DNA of 64,000 nt from Aliiroseovarius sp. F20344 (GTDB lineage: Bacteria > Pseudomonadota > Alphaproteobacteria > Rhodobacterales > Rhodobacteraceae): assembly GCF_023016155.1 (NCBI RefSeq), contig NZ_JALKBG010000003.1, positions 372,001 through 436,000 on the forward strand, written 5' to 3'. Under the pieces are notes generated by a model that was not told where the DNA came from, searched no databases, and worked only from the letters and a program-made list of their open reading frames with translations. The translations under genes were made by a program, and so were the position numbers. Shown piece by piece: positions 8,179 through 17,184 of this stretch (position 1 is its first letter; each line of letters opens with the position of its first letter).

Positions 8179-8227
8179 CAGTCTTACAGGGAGGAATGTG
8201 CCCTTAACCTCGGGCACAGGAGGAATG

Positions 8228-8914
8228 CTAAGCGTTCAGGCGATACCCACCGCTTTCCGTTACCAACAGCCGAGCATTCGAGGGATCGGGCTCGATCTTC
8301 TGGCGCAAGCGATAGATGTGGGTTTCAAGCGTGTGGGTGGTGACGCCGGCGTTATAGCCCCAGACCTCGTGCAGCAGCACGTCGCGGGGCACGACCCCAT
8401 CGTTTGAGCGATAGAGGAACTTCAGGATGTTCGTCTCTTTCTCGGTCAGGCGGACCTTGCGGTCGTCATCGGTCACCAGCATCTTCACGGAAGGCTTGAA
8501 CGTATACGGCCCAAGCTGGAACACGGCGTCTTCGGACTGTTCGTGCTGACGCAACTGGGCGCGGATACGGGCCAGAAGCACTGGGAATTTGAAAGGCTTT
8601 GACACGTAGTCGTTAGCGCCTGCATCCAGCCCCAGAATGGTGTCGGCATCGGTGTCGTGCCCCGTCAGCATCAGGATCGGGCATTTGACCCCCTGCTTGC
8701 GCATCACGCGGCACAGCTCGCGCCCATCCGTGTCGGGCAGGCCCACATCCAGGATCACAAGATCATAGAGCGCTTCCTTGGACTTGGTGATCGCCTCGGC
8801 CCCGTTTCCGGCTTCGAAGACGTCGAAATCTTCGGTCATCAGAAGCTGTTCGGCCAACGCGTCGCGCAGATCCTCGTCGTCATCTACCAGCAAAATCTTT
8901 TTCAGTGTGGACAT
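8228..8914 (-). CDS. OmpR-family response regulator
   Basis: A 228-residue two-component regulator. The receiver has KKILLVDDDEDLRDAL, phospho-acceptor Asp at about 56 (LVILDVGLPDTDG), the switch Thr (LMLTGHD) and the conserved Lys (VSKPFK). A C-terminal winged helix follows (LTEKETNILKFLYR, THTLETHIYRLRQKIE, SGGYRLNA). ATG 8914 has a GGAGGAGGG ribosome site; an upstream in-frame extension is rejected. No histidine kinase is adjacent, so it is an orphan in this window. It resembles the CenR-like regulators of alphaproteobacteria, but I do not assign that name firmly. Divergent from ribA. Confidence 0.92.
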   Translation of the reverse strand: MSTLKKILLVDDDEDLRDALAEQLLMTEDFDVFEAGNGAEAITKSKEALYDLVILDVGLPDTDGRELCRVMRKQGVKCPILMLTGHDTDADTILGLDAGANDYVSKPFKFPVLLARIRAQLRQHEQSEDAVFQLGPYTFKPSVKMLVTDDDRKVRLTEKETNILKFLYRSNDGVVPRDVLLHEVWGYNAGVTTHTLETHIYRLRQKIEPDPSNARLLVTESGGYRLNA

Positions 8915-9065
8915 GGTGCCCTCCTCCGTCGTGTTGCAATCAAATTTGTGGGCGCGCACGGAAATGACAAGATTTGCAACAAAACTCTCACGGCCTCGTG
9001 TCAATTCACCGGGAAATGTTTCATATCATGTCAGAACCGCCTATCTAAAGCGTGAAAGGACGCCC

Positions 9066-10145
9066 ATGACGCTTGCCCCCAATCAGACCGAGCTTCTTGC
9101 CCGTGCCCGTGCCGATTTGCGCATGGGGGTGCCGGTTGTGCTGCATTTGGATGGACGTGGCGTACTGGCCGCTGCGGCCGAGACATTATCGCCGGGGCGA
9201 TTGGCCGATCTGCGCGCCTTGGGGGATGCCGTTCTGGCGATCACGCCGCGCCGGGCCGAGACGCTGAAGGCGCGGGCATATTCGGATAAGGTGGCGCGGA
9301 TTGAACTGCCCTCGGATGCGGATACCCGCTGGATTGCCTCGGTCGCGGATCCGGCAGACGACCTGTCGCACCCGATGAAAGGCCCGTTCCGCACCTGTCG
9401 TGGCGGAGATGATGCGCTTGAGGCGCATGCGATCGCGCTATGTAAAACGGCGCAGCTTTTGCCCTCGGCCTTGGTGGTCGAAACGCTGGATGCCAACGAG
9501 TTGACCCAAATGCATGGTCTGACGTCAGTGCATCTGAACCCAGAAACGCTCCGCGATTTGCATCTGGCCCCTGTAGTCCACGCCCGTCTGCCTATGCAGG
9601 TGTCAGAGGCTGGGCGACTACATATCTTCCGCCCTGAAGATGGGAGCGAGGAGCATTATGCCGTTGAAATCGGCCGCCCTGCTCGTGATGAACCAGTGCT
9701 GGCGCGTCTGCATTCGGCCTGTTTCACCGGTGACGTGCTGGGCAGCCTGAAATGCGATTGCGGCCCGCAGTTGAATGCCGCCTTAGCGGCGATGGGGGCG
9801 AACGGTGCGGGCGTGCTGCTCTATCTGAACCAGGAAGGCCGAGGCATTGGCCTGGCCAACAAAATGCGCGCCTATTCACTGCAAGATCAAGGATTTGACA
9901 CGGTCGAAGCCAACCACCGGCTTGGCTTTGAAGATGATGAACGTGATTTCCGTATCGGGTCCGAAATCTTGAAATCGATGGGGTTCAGTCAGGTGAAGCT
10001 CATGACCAACAACCCACGCAAAGTGGCGATGATGGAAGAGAACGGGATAAAGGTGGCAGAGCGTGTGCCGCTGAAAGTCGGTGAAGGCGCACATAACGCG
10101 GGCTATCTGGCGACAAAAGCCGCGAAATCCGGACATCTGTTGTGA
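9066..10145 (+). CDS. ribA: GTP cyclohydrolase II with RibB-like N-terminus
   Basis: Residues from about 165 form a full RibA domain, which opens GTP in the first riboflavin step. The zinc cysteines (HSACFTGDVLGSLKCDCG), YLNQEGRGIGL, DTVEANHRLGF and LMTNNPRK all match RibA closely. The first 150 residues align in pattern with DHBP synthase (RADLRMGVPVVLHLDGRG) but lack the acidic catalytic motif, so this half appears inactive. Length is 359 residues against about 200 for E. coli RibA. It overlaps the downstream L,D-transpeptidase-like gene by four bases. A separate DHBP synthase is presumably elsewhere. Confidence 0.93.
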   Translation: MTLAPNQTELLARARADLRMGVPVVLHLDGRGVLAAAAETLSPGRLADLRALGDAVLAITPRRAETLKARAYSDKVARIELPSDADTRWIASVADPADDLSHPMKGPFRTCRGGDDALEAHAIALCKTAQLLPSALVVETLDANELTQMHGLTSVHLNPETLRDLHLAPVVHARLPMQVSEAGRLHIFRPEDGSEEHYAVEIGRPARDEPVLARLHSACFTGDVLGSLKCDCGPQLNAALAAMGANGAGVLLYLNQEGRGIGLANKMRAYSLQDQGFDTVEANHRLGFEDDERDFRIGSEILKSMGFSQVKLMTNNPRKVAMMEENGIKVAERVPLKVGEGAHNAGYLATKAAKSGHLL

Positions 10146-10654
10146 TCACCCCGCGCCGCCATGACATGGTCGTGACCCGATGGGGTGCTCGTTTCATGGG
10201 CCGACAATTTCCCGTATCGATTGGCCGAGGCGGTATGACGGATGACAAACGCGAAGGCGACGGCGCGACCCCCCGTGGAGTCTGGCGGTTGGTTGGCGGT
10301 GGTTATCGTGCTGATCGCCTGCCCCACCCCGACAGCCCGCTGTCCCTAGGTGCTATTGGGCCCAAAGATATCTGGTCAGATGATCCCAATGACCCGGCCT
10401 ATAATCACGGGTTACGTGCTTCTGACTATTCGCACAGTCATGAAAAGATGCGTATGACCGCACGGCTCTACGACGTGGTTCTGTTCAGCGACTGGAACTA
10501 CCCAAACGTCACGCCCGGCAAGGGATCCGCGATTTTCGTGCATCAGTGGCGAAAACCACGGCATCCTACAGCAGGATGTCTGGCGTTTGCGCCCAAAGAC
10601 CTTCACTGGATTATGCAGCGTTGGACAGTGCAGAGCCGGATTATCGTCCGCTAG
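10142..10654 (+). CDS. L,D-transpeptidase (YkuD-like) family protein
   Basis: A 170-residue protein with the YkuD-type motif: a histidine in SAIFVHQWRKP, followed by the catalytic cysteine in HPTAGCLAFAPKDL. Early segments FPVSIGRGGMTDDKREGDG and TPRGVWRL also fit the family, which cross-links peptidoglycan peptides or attaches proteins to it. No signal peptide is seen from GTG 10142, unusual for a periplasmic enzyme. The GTG overlaps the ribA stop (GTGA), showing translational coupling. It converges with the YggS gene, leaving three bases between stops. Confidence 0.85.
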   Translation: MITPRRHDMVVTRWGARFMGRQFPVSIGRGGMTDDKREGDGATPRGVWRLVGGGYRADRLPHPDSPLSLGAIGPKDIWSDDPNDPAYNHGLRASDYSHSHEKMRMTARLYDVVLFSDWNYPNVTPGKGSAIFVHQWRKPRHPTAGCLAFAPKDLHWIMQRWTVQSRIIVR

Positions 10655-10657
10655 CCA

Positions 10658-11311
10658 TCAGCCATAGTCGCGTTCGCCAAAGATAGCTGATCCCACACGA
10701 ACATAAGTCGCGCCCTGCGCTATTGCGCGTTCGAAGTCGCCGCTCATCCCCATCGAAAGCCCTTCTAAACCATGCTGTTTGGCGAGCTTTGCCAGTAGGG
10801 CGAAATGCAGGCTGGGTTCCTCTTCTGCCGGGGGGATACACATCAGCCCTTCAACGGGCAGCTTCAATTCACGACAGAGAGCAACAAGTTCTGCAAGATC
10901 ATCAGGCAGCACACCTGCCTTTTGATCCTCTTCACCCGTGTTCACCTGAATGAAAAGGCGCGGGCAGTGGCCTTCTTCCTCGGCAATGCGGGCGATGGCG
11001 CGCGCAAGCTTCGGGCGATCCACTGAATGGATTACGTCAAACAGCCCCAAGGCTTGCCGGGTCTTGTTGGTTTGAAGCGGGCCTATTAGATGAAGCTCGA
11101 CCTCATCGAACTGATCTTTCAGATCTGGCCATTTACCCGCGGCTTCCTGAACCTTGTTTTCACCAAAAACGCGGTGGCCTTCTTTCAACACCGCCACCAC
11201 ACGTTCCAATGGTTGCACCTTGGAAACGGCGATCAATTGCGCCGATCCGGGTGTACGCCCCATGCGCGCCTCTTCCTTGGCGATGCGGTCCTGAATGTCT
11301 GAAAGTGCCAT
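10658..11311 (-). CDS. YggS-family PLP-binding protein
   Basis: A 217-residue alanine-racemase-fold protein of the YggS/PLPBP family, involved in pyridoxal phosphate homeostasis. The cofactor lysine is in LIAVSKVQPLE. Family segments FGENKVQEA, LHLIGPLQTNK, VNTGEEDQKAG and GLSMGMSGDFERAIAQGATYVRVGSAIFG are all present. ATG 11311 follows an AGGATA ribosome site; an upstream in-frame start at 11347 would fall in the porin terminator. Single-domain, cytoplasmic. Confidence 0.93.
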   Translation of the reverse strand: MALSDIQDRIAKEEARMGRTPGSAQLIAVSKVQPLERVVAVLKEGHRVFGENKVQEAAGKWPDLKDQFDEVELHLIGPLQTNKTRQALGLFDVIHSVDRPKLARAIARIAEEEGHCPRLFIQVNTGEEDQKAGVLPDDLAELVALCRELKLPVEGLMCIPPAEEEPSLHFALLAKLAKQHGLEGLSMGMSGDFERAIAQGATYVRVGSAIFGERDYG

Positions 11312-11346
11312 GGGATATCCTGTGATTGTCTCAGACAGGTTTCCCA

Positions 11347-11377
11347 AAAGAAAAGAGCGGGCGCAAGGCCCGCTCTT
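11347..11377 (-). terminator. Rho-independent terminator of porin gene
   Basis: On the minus strand, a perfect 10-base stem (AAGAGCGGGC/GCCCGCTCTT, 11353-11377) with a 5-base loop is followed by TTTTCTTTT. It lies 25 bases past the porin stop. Confidence 0.88.
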
Positions 11378-11401
11378 CCCATACCAAATAATCCGTTAGG
11401 A

Positions 11402-12238
11402 TTAGAAGGTCATGATGATGCCCAGGTCAGCAACGGTCACGCCGCCAACTTCGCCAACACCGGCGTTAACCGAAGCGCCACCGCCGAGGTCGTACGAAAC
11501 GCCCAGGCCGTATGCGTCAGCAGATACACCAGCTACGTCAACTTCAGCGTATGCTGCGTTAACCGAAACTGCACCCATCGAGTAACCGGCGTTGATGCCG
11601 TACGAGGTGATGTCAGCGTCGTCTGCACGCGAGTACAGCAGGTCAACCGAAACGTCACCGATCGCGGCGCCAACTTTAGCGTGGATTGCGCTGCCAACTG
11701 CGATGTTGCCCCAGTCGTCATAACCCAGACCGAAGTTGTAGTCACCCATGGTGAAGGTGGCTGCGATCGAGGTGTTTTCTGCGCCGTTCAGGTCGTGCGA
11801 GATTGCGATACCGAAGTCACCAAAGGTACCTTCGTACATCATGTTACCAACGTCAGCAGCGTCAACCAGAGCTTCTGCAACGTTGTCTACACCCAGACCC
11901 GAGTAACCGATGTCACCGATGCCCAATTTTGCGTCAACAGCCGAACCAACGTCGCCAGCCGAGAACTTGCCGAAGCCGCCTTCGATGTAAGCCGACGAAG
12001 CGCCAACAGCGCCACCGGTGGTGCCGGTGGTGATGTCGAAGTCAGCACCGAACGACAGGCCACCATCGGTTTCGCCAGTCATGGCAACCGACAGAGTGGT
12101 GTAGTGGTCCAGAGCCCAGTCACCGGTCAGGTCGTTGTAGATCATACCAATGCCAGCTTCGCCCGAGAAGTTAACTTCTGCAGCAGCGATACCAGCGGTT
12201 GCGACCAGAGCGGTCGAAGCGAAGAGAATCTTTTTCAT
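11402..12238 (-). CDS. Alphaproteobacterial porin
   Basis: A 278-residue outer-membrane beta-barrel protein. A signal peptide (MKKILFASTALVATAGIAAA) is followed by EVNFSGEAGIG and alternating aromatic/glycine strands, ending in Phe (LGIIMTF), the typical barrel C-terminus recognised by BAM. It is acidic, with few lysines, as in marine porins. ATG 12238 is preceded by GAGGGAAAACGAA. It has its own terminator and a leader hairpin, and codon use is highly biased, so it is probably an abundant protein. Confidence 0.92.
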   Translation of the reverse strand: MKKILFASTALVATAGIAAAEVNFSGEAGIGMIYNDLTGDWALDHYTTLSVAMTGETDGGLSFGADFDITTGTTGGAVGASSAYIEGGFGKFSAGDVGSAVDAKLGIGDIGYSGLGVDNVAEALVDAADVGNMMYEGTFGDFGIAISHDLNGAENTSIAATFTMGDYNFGLGYDDWGNIAVGSAIHAKVGAAIGDVSVDLLYSRADDADITSYGINAGYSMGAVSVNAAYAEVDVAGVSADAYGLGVSYDLGGGASVNAGVGEVGGVTVADLGIIMTF

Positions 12239-12268
12239 TTCGTTTTCCCTCATATTTCAAGAGTTAGC

Positions 12269-12294
12269 CTCAATTCAGGGGAATCCGAATTGAG
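12269..12294 (-). promoter_or_regulatory. Inverted repeat in porin mRNA leader
   Basis: Perfect 8-base arms CTCAATTC and GAATTGAG flank a 10-base loop, 30 bases upstream of the porin ATG. In RNA this would form a 5'-leader hairpin and might stabilise the message or block a small RNA. It could equally be a protein operator. No clear sigma-70 promoter was identified further upstream. Confidence 0.4.
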
Positions 12295-12533
12295 TATGCT
12301 TGGGTAATTCCACCTTTCCGGCGGTCATTGCAAGCGGGCTGAAACGTTGAAAACCGTTTGCGGGTCGCATTGGTGCTTCTATGCCACAGTTTCTTTCACC
12401 CATCCGGCGAAAACCCTCAAAATCAAGCGATTCTTCGAAAAATCAGCTGTTTCATGACATTTGGGAAAACGCTTGCCCGCCCGCAGGTGCTTATATACTA
12501 ACAAGAGGAATTTTTAGCATATGGGGCTGTTTC

Positions 12534-13049
12534 ATGGGCATCCTTAAAACTTCTGCCTTCGGTCTGTCGTTGATTGCGATTCTTGGCTTGTCCGCCTGTG
12601 GCGGCAGCCGTGGATCCGCTGGATCGGGCAATATTTTTGGCGGAGGCTCAAACGCCCAACAGCAAGGTGGTGGGATACAACACACCCCACAAGCTGAAGA
12701 ACCGCGTGAGACGATCTGGGATTTGTTCAAAAACGTGGACGATCCTAACACCACTGTCGAAGTAAACCGGTATATCTGGAACGCGTCGCTGGATGTTCTC
12801 AGCTTTATGCCCGTTCAAGCAGCTGATCCGTTCTCGGGCATCATCGTGTTCGGATATGGTCGTCCACCGGGTGGCGGTACTGCCTATAAAGCTACTGTAT
12901 ATGTTCGTGACCCCGCCTTAGACGCGCGTTCGCTGTCTGTTGCGCTTTATTCTCGCAGCGGTCCTGCCAGTGCCGAGGCTGTGCGTAAGATCGAAGATGC
13001 GATCCTCACACGGGCACGCCAGCTACGTATTCGTGACGGCAAGCTCTAG
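12534..13049 (+). CDS. DUF3576 lipoprotein
   Basis: A 171-residue protein. The N-terminal MGILKTSAFGLSLIAILGLSACGG has a lipobox (LSAC), so the mature form is a lipoprotein. A glycine/glutamine-rich linker precedes a conserved domain (ETIWDLFKNVDDPNTTVEVN, FGYGRPPGGGTAYKATVYVR) that I recognise as DUF3576, widespread in alphaproteobacteria. Its function is unknown. ATG 12534 is chosen to fit the signal peptide. It lies directly before leuS, with a terminator between. Confidence 0.85.
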   Translation: MGILKTSAFGLSLIAILGLSACGGSRGSAGSGNIFGGGSNAQQQGGGIQHTPQAEEPRETIWDLFKNVDDPNTTVEVNRYIWNASLDVLSFMPVQAADPFSGIIVFGYGRPPGGGTAYKATVYVRDPALDARSLSVALYSRSGPASAEAVRKIEDAILTRARQLRIRDGKL

Positions 13050-13078
13050 ACCCGGATCGACCAGACTTATAAGACATG

Positions 13079-13103
13079 CGCCGGGCCCACTGCCCGGCGT
13101 TTT
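13079..13103 (+). terminator. Rho-independent terminator after DUF3576 gene
   Basis: Perfect 8-base stem CGCCGGGC/GCCCGGCG (13079-13099) with loop CCACT, followed by TTTTC. It separates the lipoprotein gene from leuS. Confidence 0.8.
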
Positions 13104-13122
13104 CACATCAAGGACCTGACGA

Positions 13123-15678
13123 ATGTCGCGATACACTGCCGCCGATATTGAACCGAAATGGCAAAAAGCCTGGGACGAGGCCGGAATCTTCACCGCAAAG
13201 CGCGATGAATCGAAGCCCAAGTATTATGTGCTCGAGATGTTCCCCTATCCGTCAGGCCGGATTCATATGGGTCACGTGCGCAACTATACGATGGGCGACG
13301 TGATCTCGCGCTATAAGTCATCCTGCGGCTTCTCGGTTCTGCATCCGATGGGCTGGGACGCCTTCGGGATGCCCGCCGAAAACGCGGCGATGGCGCAGGG
13401 CGGCCACCCCGGCACTTGGACCTATGACAACATCAAGACCATGAAAGGTCAGATGAAGCCGCTTGGCCTGTCGATTGACTGGAGCCGCGAGTTTGCGACC
13501 TGTGATCCAGAGTATTACGGCCAACAGCAGTCCATGTTCATCGATTTTATGGAGCGTGGGCTGGTTTACCGTAAAAACGCCACGGTGAACTGGGATCCGG
13601 TTGATATGACCGTTTTGGCCAACGAGCAGGTGATTGACGGTTGCGGCTGGCGCTCGGGTGCGCCTGTTGAACGTCGCGACCTGACGCAATGGTTCTTCAG
13701 GATTTCGGATTATTCCAGCGAACTCTTGGACGCGTTGGACGGTTTGGACAACTGGCCCGAGAAAGTGCGCACCATGCAGGCCAACTGGATTGGCAAATCG
13801 CAAGGTCTGCAATTCAGCTTTGAACGTGTGGATGGTGGTGAAGGGATCGAGGTTTACACCACACGTCCCGACACCCTGAACGGCGCCAGCTTCATCGGCA
13901 TCTCGCCCGATCATCCGATTTCCAAGGCGCTTGAGACCGAAAACCCTGAAATCGCAGCGCAGCTTGTCGAAATGCGCAAGGGCGGCACCACCGCCGAGGC
14001 CATCGAGACCGCCGAGAAGCTGGGCTATGACACTGGCATCCGCGTGAAACACCCGCTGAACCCGGATTGGGAGCTGCCGGTCTGGATCGCTAACTTCATT
14101 CTGATGGATTACGGCACCGGCGCGATTTTCGCATGTCCGGCGCATGACCAGCGCGATTTGGACTTCTGCCGCAAGTACGATCTGCCGGTTGTGGACACGT
14201 TCCTGTCTCTAGAAAACCCGGTACCCGTAGAAAACGAAGCCTTCGTGCCGCCGAAAACCGAAAAGGTGAAGTGGGTTGATCACTTCGCCGGTCTGGACGA
14301 GGCCACCGGAGAAGAGGCGATTGATGCAACGGTCAAGTTCGCCGAAAAGGCCGGCTGGGGCACAGGCGTCGAGAAATTCCGCCTGCGCGACTGGGGTCTG
14401 AGCCGCCAGCGCTATTGGGGCTGCCCGATTCCGGTCGTTCACTGTGACGATTGCGGAGTTGTGCCCGAGAAAAAAGAGAACCTACCGGTCAAACTGCCTG
14501 AGGATGTCAGCTTCGACGTGCCCGGCAACCCGCTGGACCGCCATCCGACATGGCGTGATTGCGCCTGCCCGTCCTGCGGCAAGCCCGCCAAACGTGAAAC
14601 CGACACGATGGACACTTTCGTCGATTCATCTTGGTATTACGCACGCTTTACGTCTCCGAACGCGGCAACGCCGACTGATTTGGAAGAAGCGTCCTATTGG
14701 ATGAACGTCGACCAGTATATCGGCGGCATCGAGCACGCGATCCTGCACCTGCTCTATTCGCGCTTCTTCGCCCGTGCGATGAACATCTGCGGCCACCTGC
14801 CAGAAAAAGCACGTGAGCCGTTTAATGCGCTGTTCACCCAAGGCATGGTGACGCACGCAATCTATAAGAACGCTGAACGCAAAGATGAACACGGCCGCGC
14901 GATCTATCACTATCCGGAAGAGGTGGAAGACCGCGACGGTGTAACCGTTGTTGCCTCGACCGGCGAAAAGGTGGACGTGATCCCCTCGGCCAAGATGTCG
15001 AAGTCGAAAAACAACGTGGTTGACCCGGTGAACATCATCGAAGCCTTCGGCGCCGACACCGCCCGTTGGTTTGTCCTCAGCGATTCGCCCCCTGAACGCG
15101 ACGTGGAATGGACTGCATCCGGCGCAGAGGCTGCAGCAAAGCACTTGAGCCGAGTGTTTGCCACTGCCGTGAAAACTGCAGATATGGACGATGCGGACGG
15201 AAACGACGAAGAGCTGTTGCGCGCCATGCACAAGGCCATCCACGATGTGACCATGGGCATCGAAAGCTTCGGCTTTAACGCGGCAATCGCAAAGCTTTAC
15301 GCCTTCCAGAACGCGATTTCGAAGTCGAAAGCCGGTGGGAATGCCCAAAAGCTCGCCATGCGCACCATGGCACAGCTAATGTCACCCATGACTCCGCACC
15401 TGTCCGAGGAAGTCTGGTCGATGCTGGGTGGCGAAGGGCTGGTGGCACAGGCCGCGTGGCCTGTCGCGGACGAAGCCATGCTGGTTGAAGACACGGTGAC
15501 CATGCCGATCCAGATCAACGGCAAGCGCCGTGCGGAAATCAGCGTGCCCAAGGACATGGACAAAGCCGAGGTTGAAAAACTTGCGCTGGCCGAGGATGCT
15601 GTCGTCAGGGCGCTTGATGGTAAGGCCCCGAAGAAAGTCATCGTTGTTCCGGGACGTATTGTGAATGTCGTCGTCTAA
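13123..15678 (+). CDS. leuS: Leucyl-tRNA synthetase
   Basis: An 851-residue class I synthetase charging tRNA-Leu. The HIGH-like motif HMGHVRNY appears early ([19 protein letters not shown]), the editing CP1 domain includes [12 protein letters not shown], and the KMSKS loop is present as KMSKSKNNV. The C-terminal anticodon-binding region and tail ([17 protein letters not shown]) are complete. Length fits the bacterial family. Its last 14 bases overlap lptE, and lptE overlaps holA, so leuS-lptE-holA form one operon, a conserved arrangement in this order. Confidence 0.98.
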   Translation: MSRYTAADIEPKWQKAWDEAGIFTAKRDESKPKYYVLEMFPYPSGRIHMGHVRNYTMGDVISRYKSSCGFSVLHPMGWDAFGMPAENAAMAQGGHPGTWTYDNIKTMKGQMKPLGLSIDWSREFATCDPEYYGQQQSMFIDFMERGLVYRKNATVNWDPVDMTVLANEQVIDGCGWRSGAPVERRDLTQWFFRISDYSSELLDALDGLDNWPEKVRTMQANWIGKSQGLQFSFERVDGGEGIEVYTTRPDTLNGASFIGISPDHPISKALETENPEIAAQLVEMRKGGTTAEAIETAEKLGYDTGIRVKHPLNPDWELPVWIANFILMDYGTGAIFACPAHDQRDLDFCRKYDLPVVDTFLSLENPVPVENEAFVPPKTEKVKWVDHFAGLDEATGEEAIDATVKFAEKAGWGTGVEKFRLRDWGLSRQRYWGCPIPVVHCDDCGVVPEKKENLPVKLPEDVSFDVPGNPLDRHPTWRDCACPSCGKPAKRETDTMDTFVDSSWYYARFTSPNAATPTDLEEASYWMNVDQYIGGIEHAILHLLYSRFFARAMNICGHLPEKAREPFNALFTQGMVTHAIYKNAERKDEHGRAIYHYPEEVEDRDGVTVVASTGEKVDVIPSAKMSKSKNNVVDPVNIIEAFGADTARWFVLSDSPPERDVEWTASGAEAAAKHLSRVFATAVKTADMDDADGNDEELLRAMHKAIHDVTMGIESFGFNAAIAKLYAFQNAISKSKAGGNAQKLAMRTMAQLMSPMTPHLSEEVWSMLGGEGLVAQAAWPVADEAMLVEDTVTMPIQINGKRRAEISVPKDMDKAEVEKLALAEDAVVRALDGKAPKKVIVVPGRIVNVVV

Positions 15679-16162
15679 TCGCCGCCTCTTCCTGACCTTC
15701 GCCATTGCCGGGCTGGCTCTGGCGGGTTGCGGGTTCACGCCCGTGCATGGTCCGGGGGGATCGGCCGAAGGGTTGCGCGGTGCAGTGACTGTTACCGCGC
15801 CGAACGATGCCAACAGCTATGAGTTCGTGAAGCGGATGGAAGAGCGGATGGGCCGCAATCTGTCTGCGCCCTATCGGTTGGACTACACGATTACTACCAA
15901 ATCCGAAGGTGTTGGTGTCACGCCCCGACAAGAAATCACCCGAAATCAAGTTCTGGGTGTGATCGAGTTTGCCGTGACTTCGATCGCGACGGGTGAGGTT
16001 GTGGATCGCGGGACGGTCACAAATTTCACGTCCTATTCGACAGAAGGGTCCACGGTGTCGACCGCCTCGGTCGAGCGTGATGCAAATCGGCGCTTGATGG
16101 TGCTTCTTGCTGACCAGATCACCACACGTTTCTTAGCCACCTTCGCAGGCTGGGGTAAATGA
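15665..16162 (+). CDS. lptE: LPS-assembly lipoprotein LptE
   Basis: A 165-residue lipoprotein with signal [16 protein letters not shown], lipobox LAGC and Cys at about residue 21. The CGFTPVHGP start is the family signature. LptE plugs the LptD barrel that places LPS in the outer leaflet. Position between leuS and holA is the standard synteny for this poorly conserved protein and supports the call. It overlaps leuS by 14 bases and holA by four. lptCAB lie about 29 kb away in this window. Confidence 0.9.
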   Translation: MSSSNRRLFLTFAIAGLALAGCGFTPVHGPGGSAEGLRGAVTVTAPNDANSYEFVKRMEERMGRNLSAPYRLDYTITTKSEGVGVTPRQEITRNQVLGVIEFAVTSIATGEVVDRGTVTNFTSYSTEGSTVSTASVERDANRRLMVLLADQITTRFLATFAGWGK

Positions 16163-17184
16163 AACTTTCACCTCGGGATGCCAGCGGCTATTTCGCCAAA
16201 CCCGATCCGAAACGGATGGGCATTCTGATTTTTGGGGCAGACGCCATGCGTGTGGCGTTGAAACGGCAAGAGCTGATTGCGAATCTGATTGGGCCCGAAG
16301 GCGAAGATGAAATGCGTCTGACACGCATTCCCGCCGCCGATCTGCGCAAAGACCCTGCCCTTTTGTCTGACGCGATCAAGGCGCAAGGGTTCTTTCCCGG
16401 TCCACGTGTGGCCTTCGTCGAAGATGCCACGGACGCGCTGGCCAAGATCATCACGCCTGCAATCGCAGATTGGCAAGACGGCGACGCACAAGTTGTGGTG
16501 ACGGCAGGGTCGCTTACGGCGCGATCCGCTTTGCGCAAATTGTTCGAGGGCCATCCCAACGCTTTTGCTGCCGGGATCTATGACGATCCCCCATCGCGTG
16601 AAGATATCGAAGCTGACCTGAAACGCGCGGGCATTCAGCAAGTCAGCCCCGAGGCCATGACAGACCTCGTTGGTCTCTCGCGTGATCTGGACCCCGGCGA
16701 TTTCCGGCAAACAGTAGAAAAGCTGGGCTTGTACAAACTGTCTGATCCAACTCCGGTGACCCCGGATGACGTGTTGGCTGTTGCGCCCGCATCAACCGAG
16801 GCCGCGTTGGACGATCTTCTGCATATCGTCGCCGAGGGAAAAGCGGGCGAAATAGGCCCTGTTCTTGCGAAACTGCAGGCGCAGGGTGTAGCAGCTGTTG
16901 GTCTTTGCATCGGGGCCACCCGACATTTCCGCGCGCTTCATGCGGCCAGCTCGGATCCCGCGGGACCGGGACAGGGCATCAATCGTTTGCGACCACCCGT
17001 ACATTTCAAATCACGCGATCGCATGGTCCGGCAGGCCAACAAATGGGGGCTGAGGCGTCTGGAAAAGGCGCTGGAAGTACTGATCGACACGGACCTGACG
17101 CTGCGATCCGCCCAGAAAGCCCCGCAAATGGCGTTGATGGAGCGGACCTTGATCCGTTTGGCAATGATGGGCGGCCAGCGCTAG
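16159..17184 (+). CDS. holA: DNA polymerase III delta subunit
   Basis: A 341-residue clamp-loader delta subunit, which opens the beta sliding clamp. Family segments include PKRMGILIFGADAMRVALKR, FFPGPRVAFVEDATDAL and the C-terminal GLRRLEKALEVLIDTDLTLRS. The Walker A motif is absent, as expected for delta. It overlaps lptE upstream and converges with the HI0933-type flavoprotein gene, the two stop codons overlapping by four bases. Confidence 0.93.
   Translation: MKLSPRDASGYFAKPDPKRMGILIFGADAMRVALKRQELIANLIGPEGEDEMRLTRIPAADLRKDPALLSDAIKAQGFFPGPRVAFVEDATDALAKIITPAIADWQDGDAQVVVTAGSLTARSALRKLFEGHPNAFAAGIYDDPPSREDIEADLKRAGIQQVSPEAMTDLVGLSRDLDPGDFRQTVEKLGLYKLSDPTPVTPDDVLAVAPASTEAALDDLLHIVAEGKAGEIGPVLAKLQAQGVAAVGLCIGATRHFRALHAASSDPAGPGQGINRLRPPVHFKSRDRMVRQANKWGLRRLEKALEVLIDTDLTLRSAQKAPQMALMERTLIRLAMMGGQR

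Noticed and set aside
8199-8218. Second hairpin (GTGCCC/GGGCAC) as terminator
   Set aside because: No T-tract follows on either strand; the neighbouring hairpin at 8153-8178 is a much better terminator.
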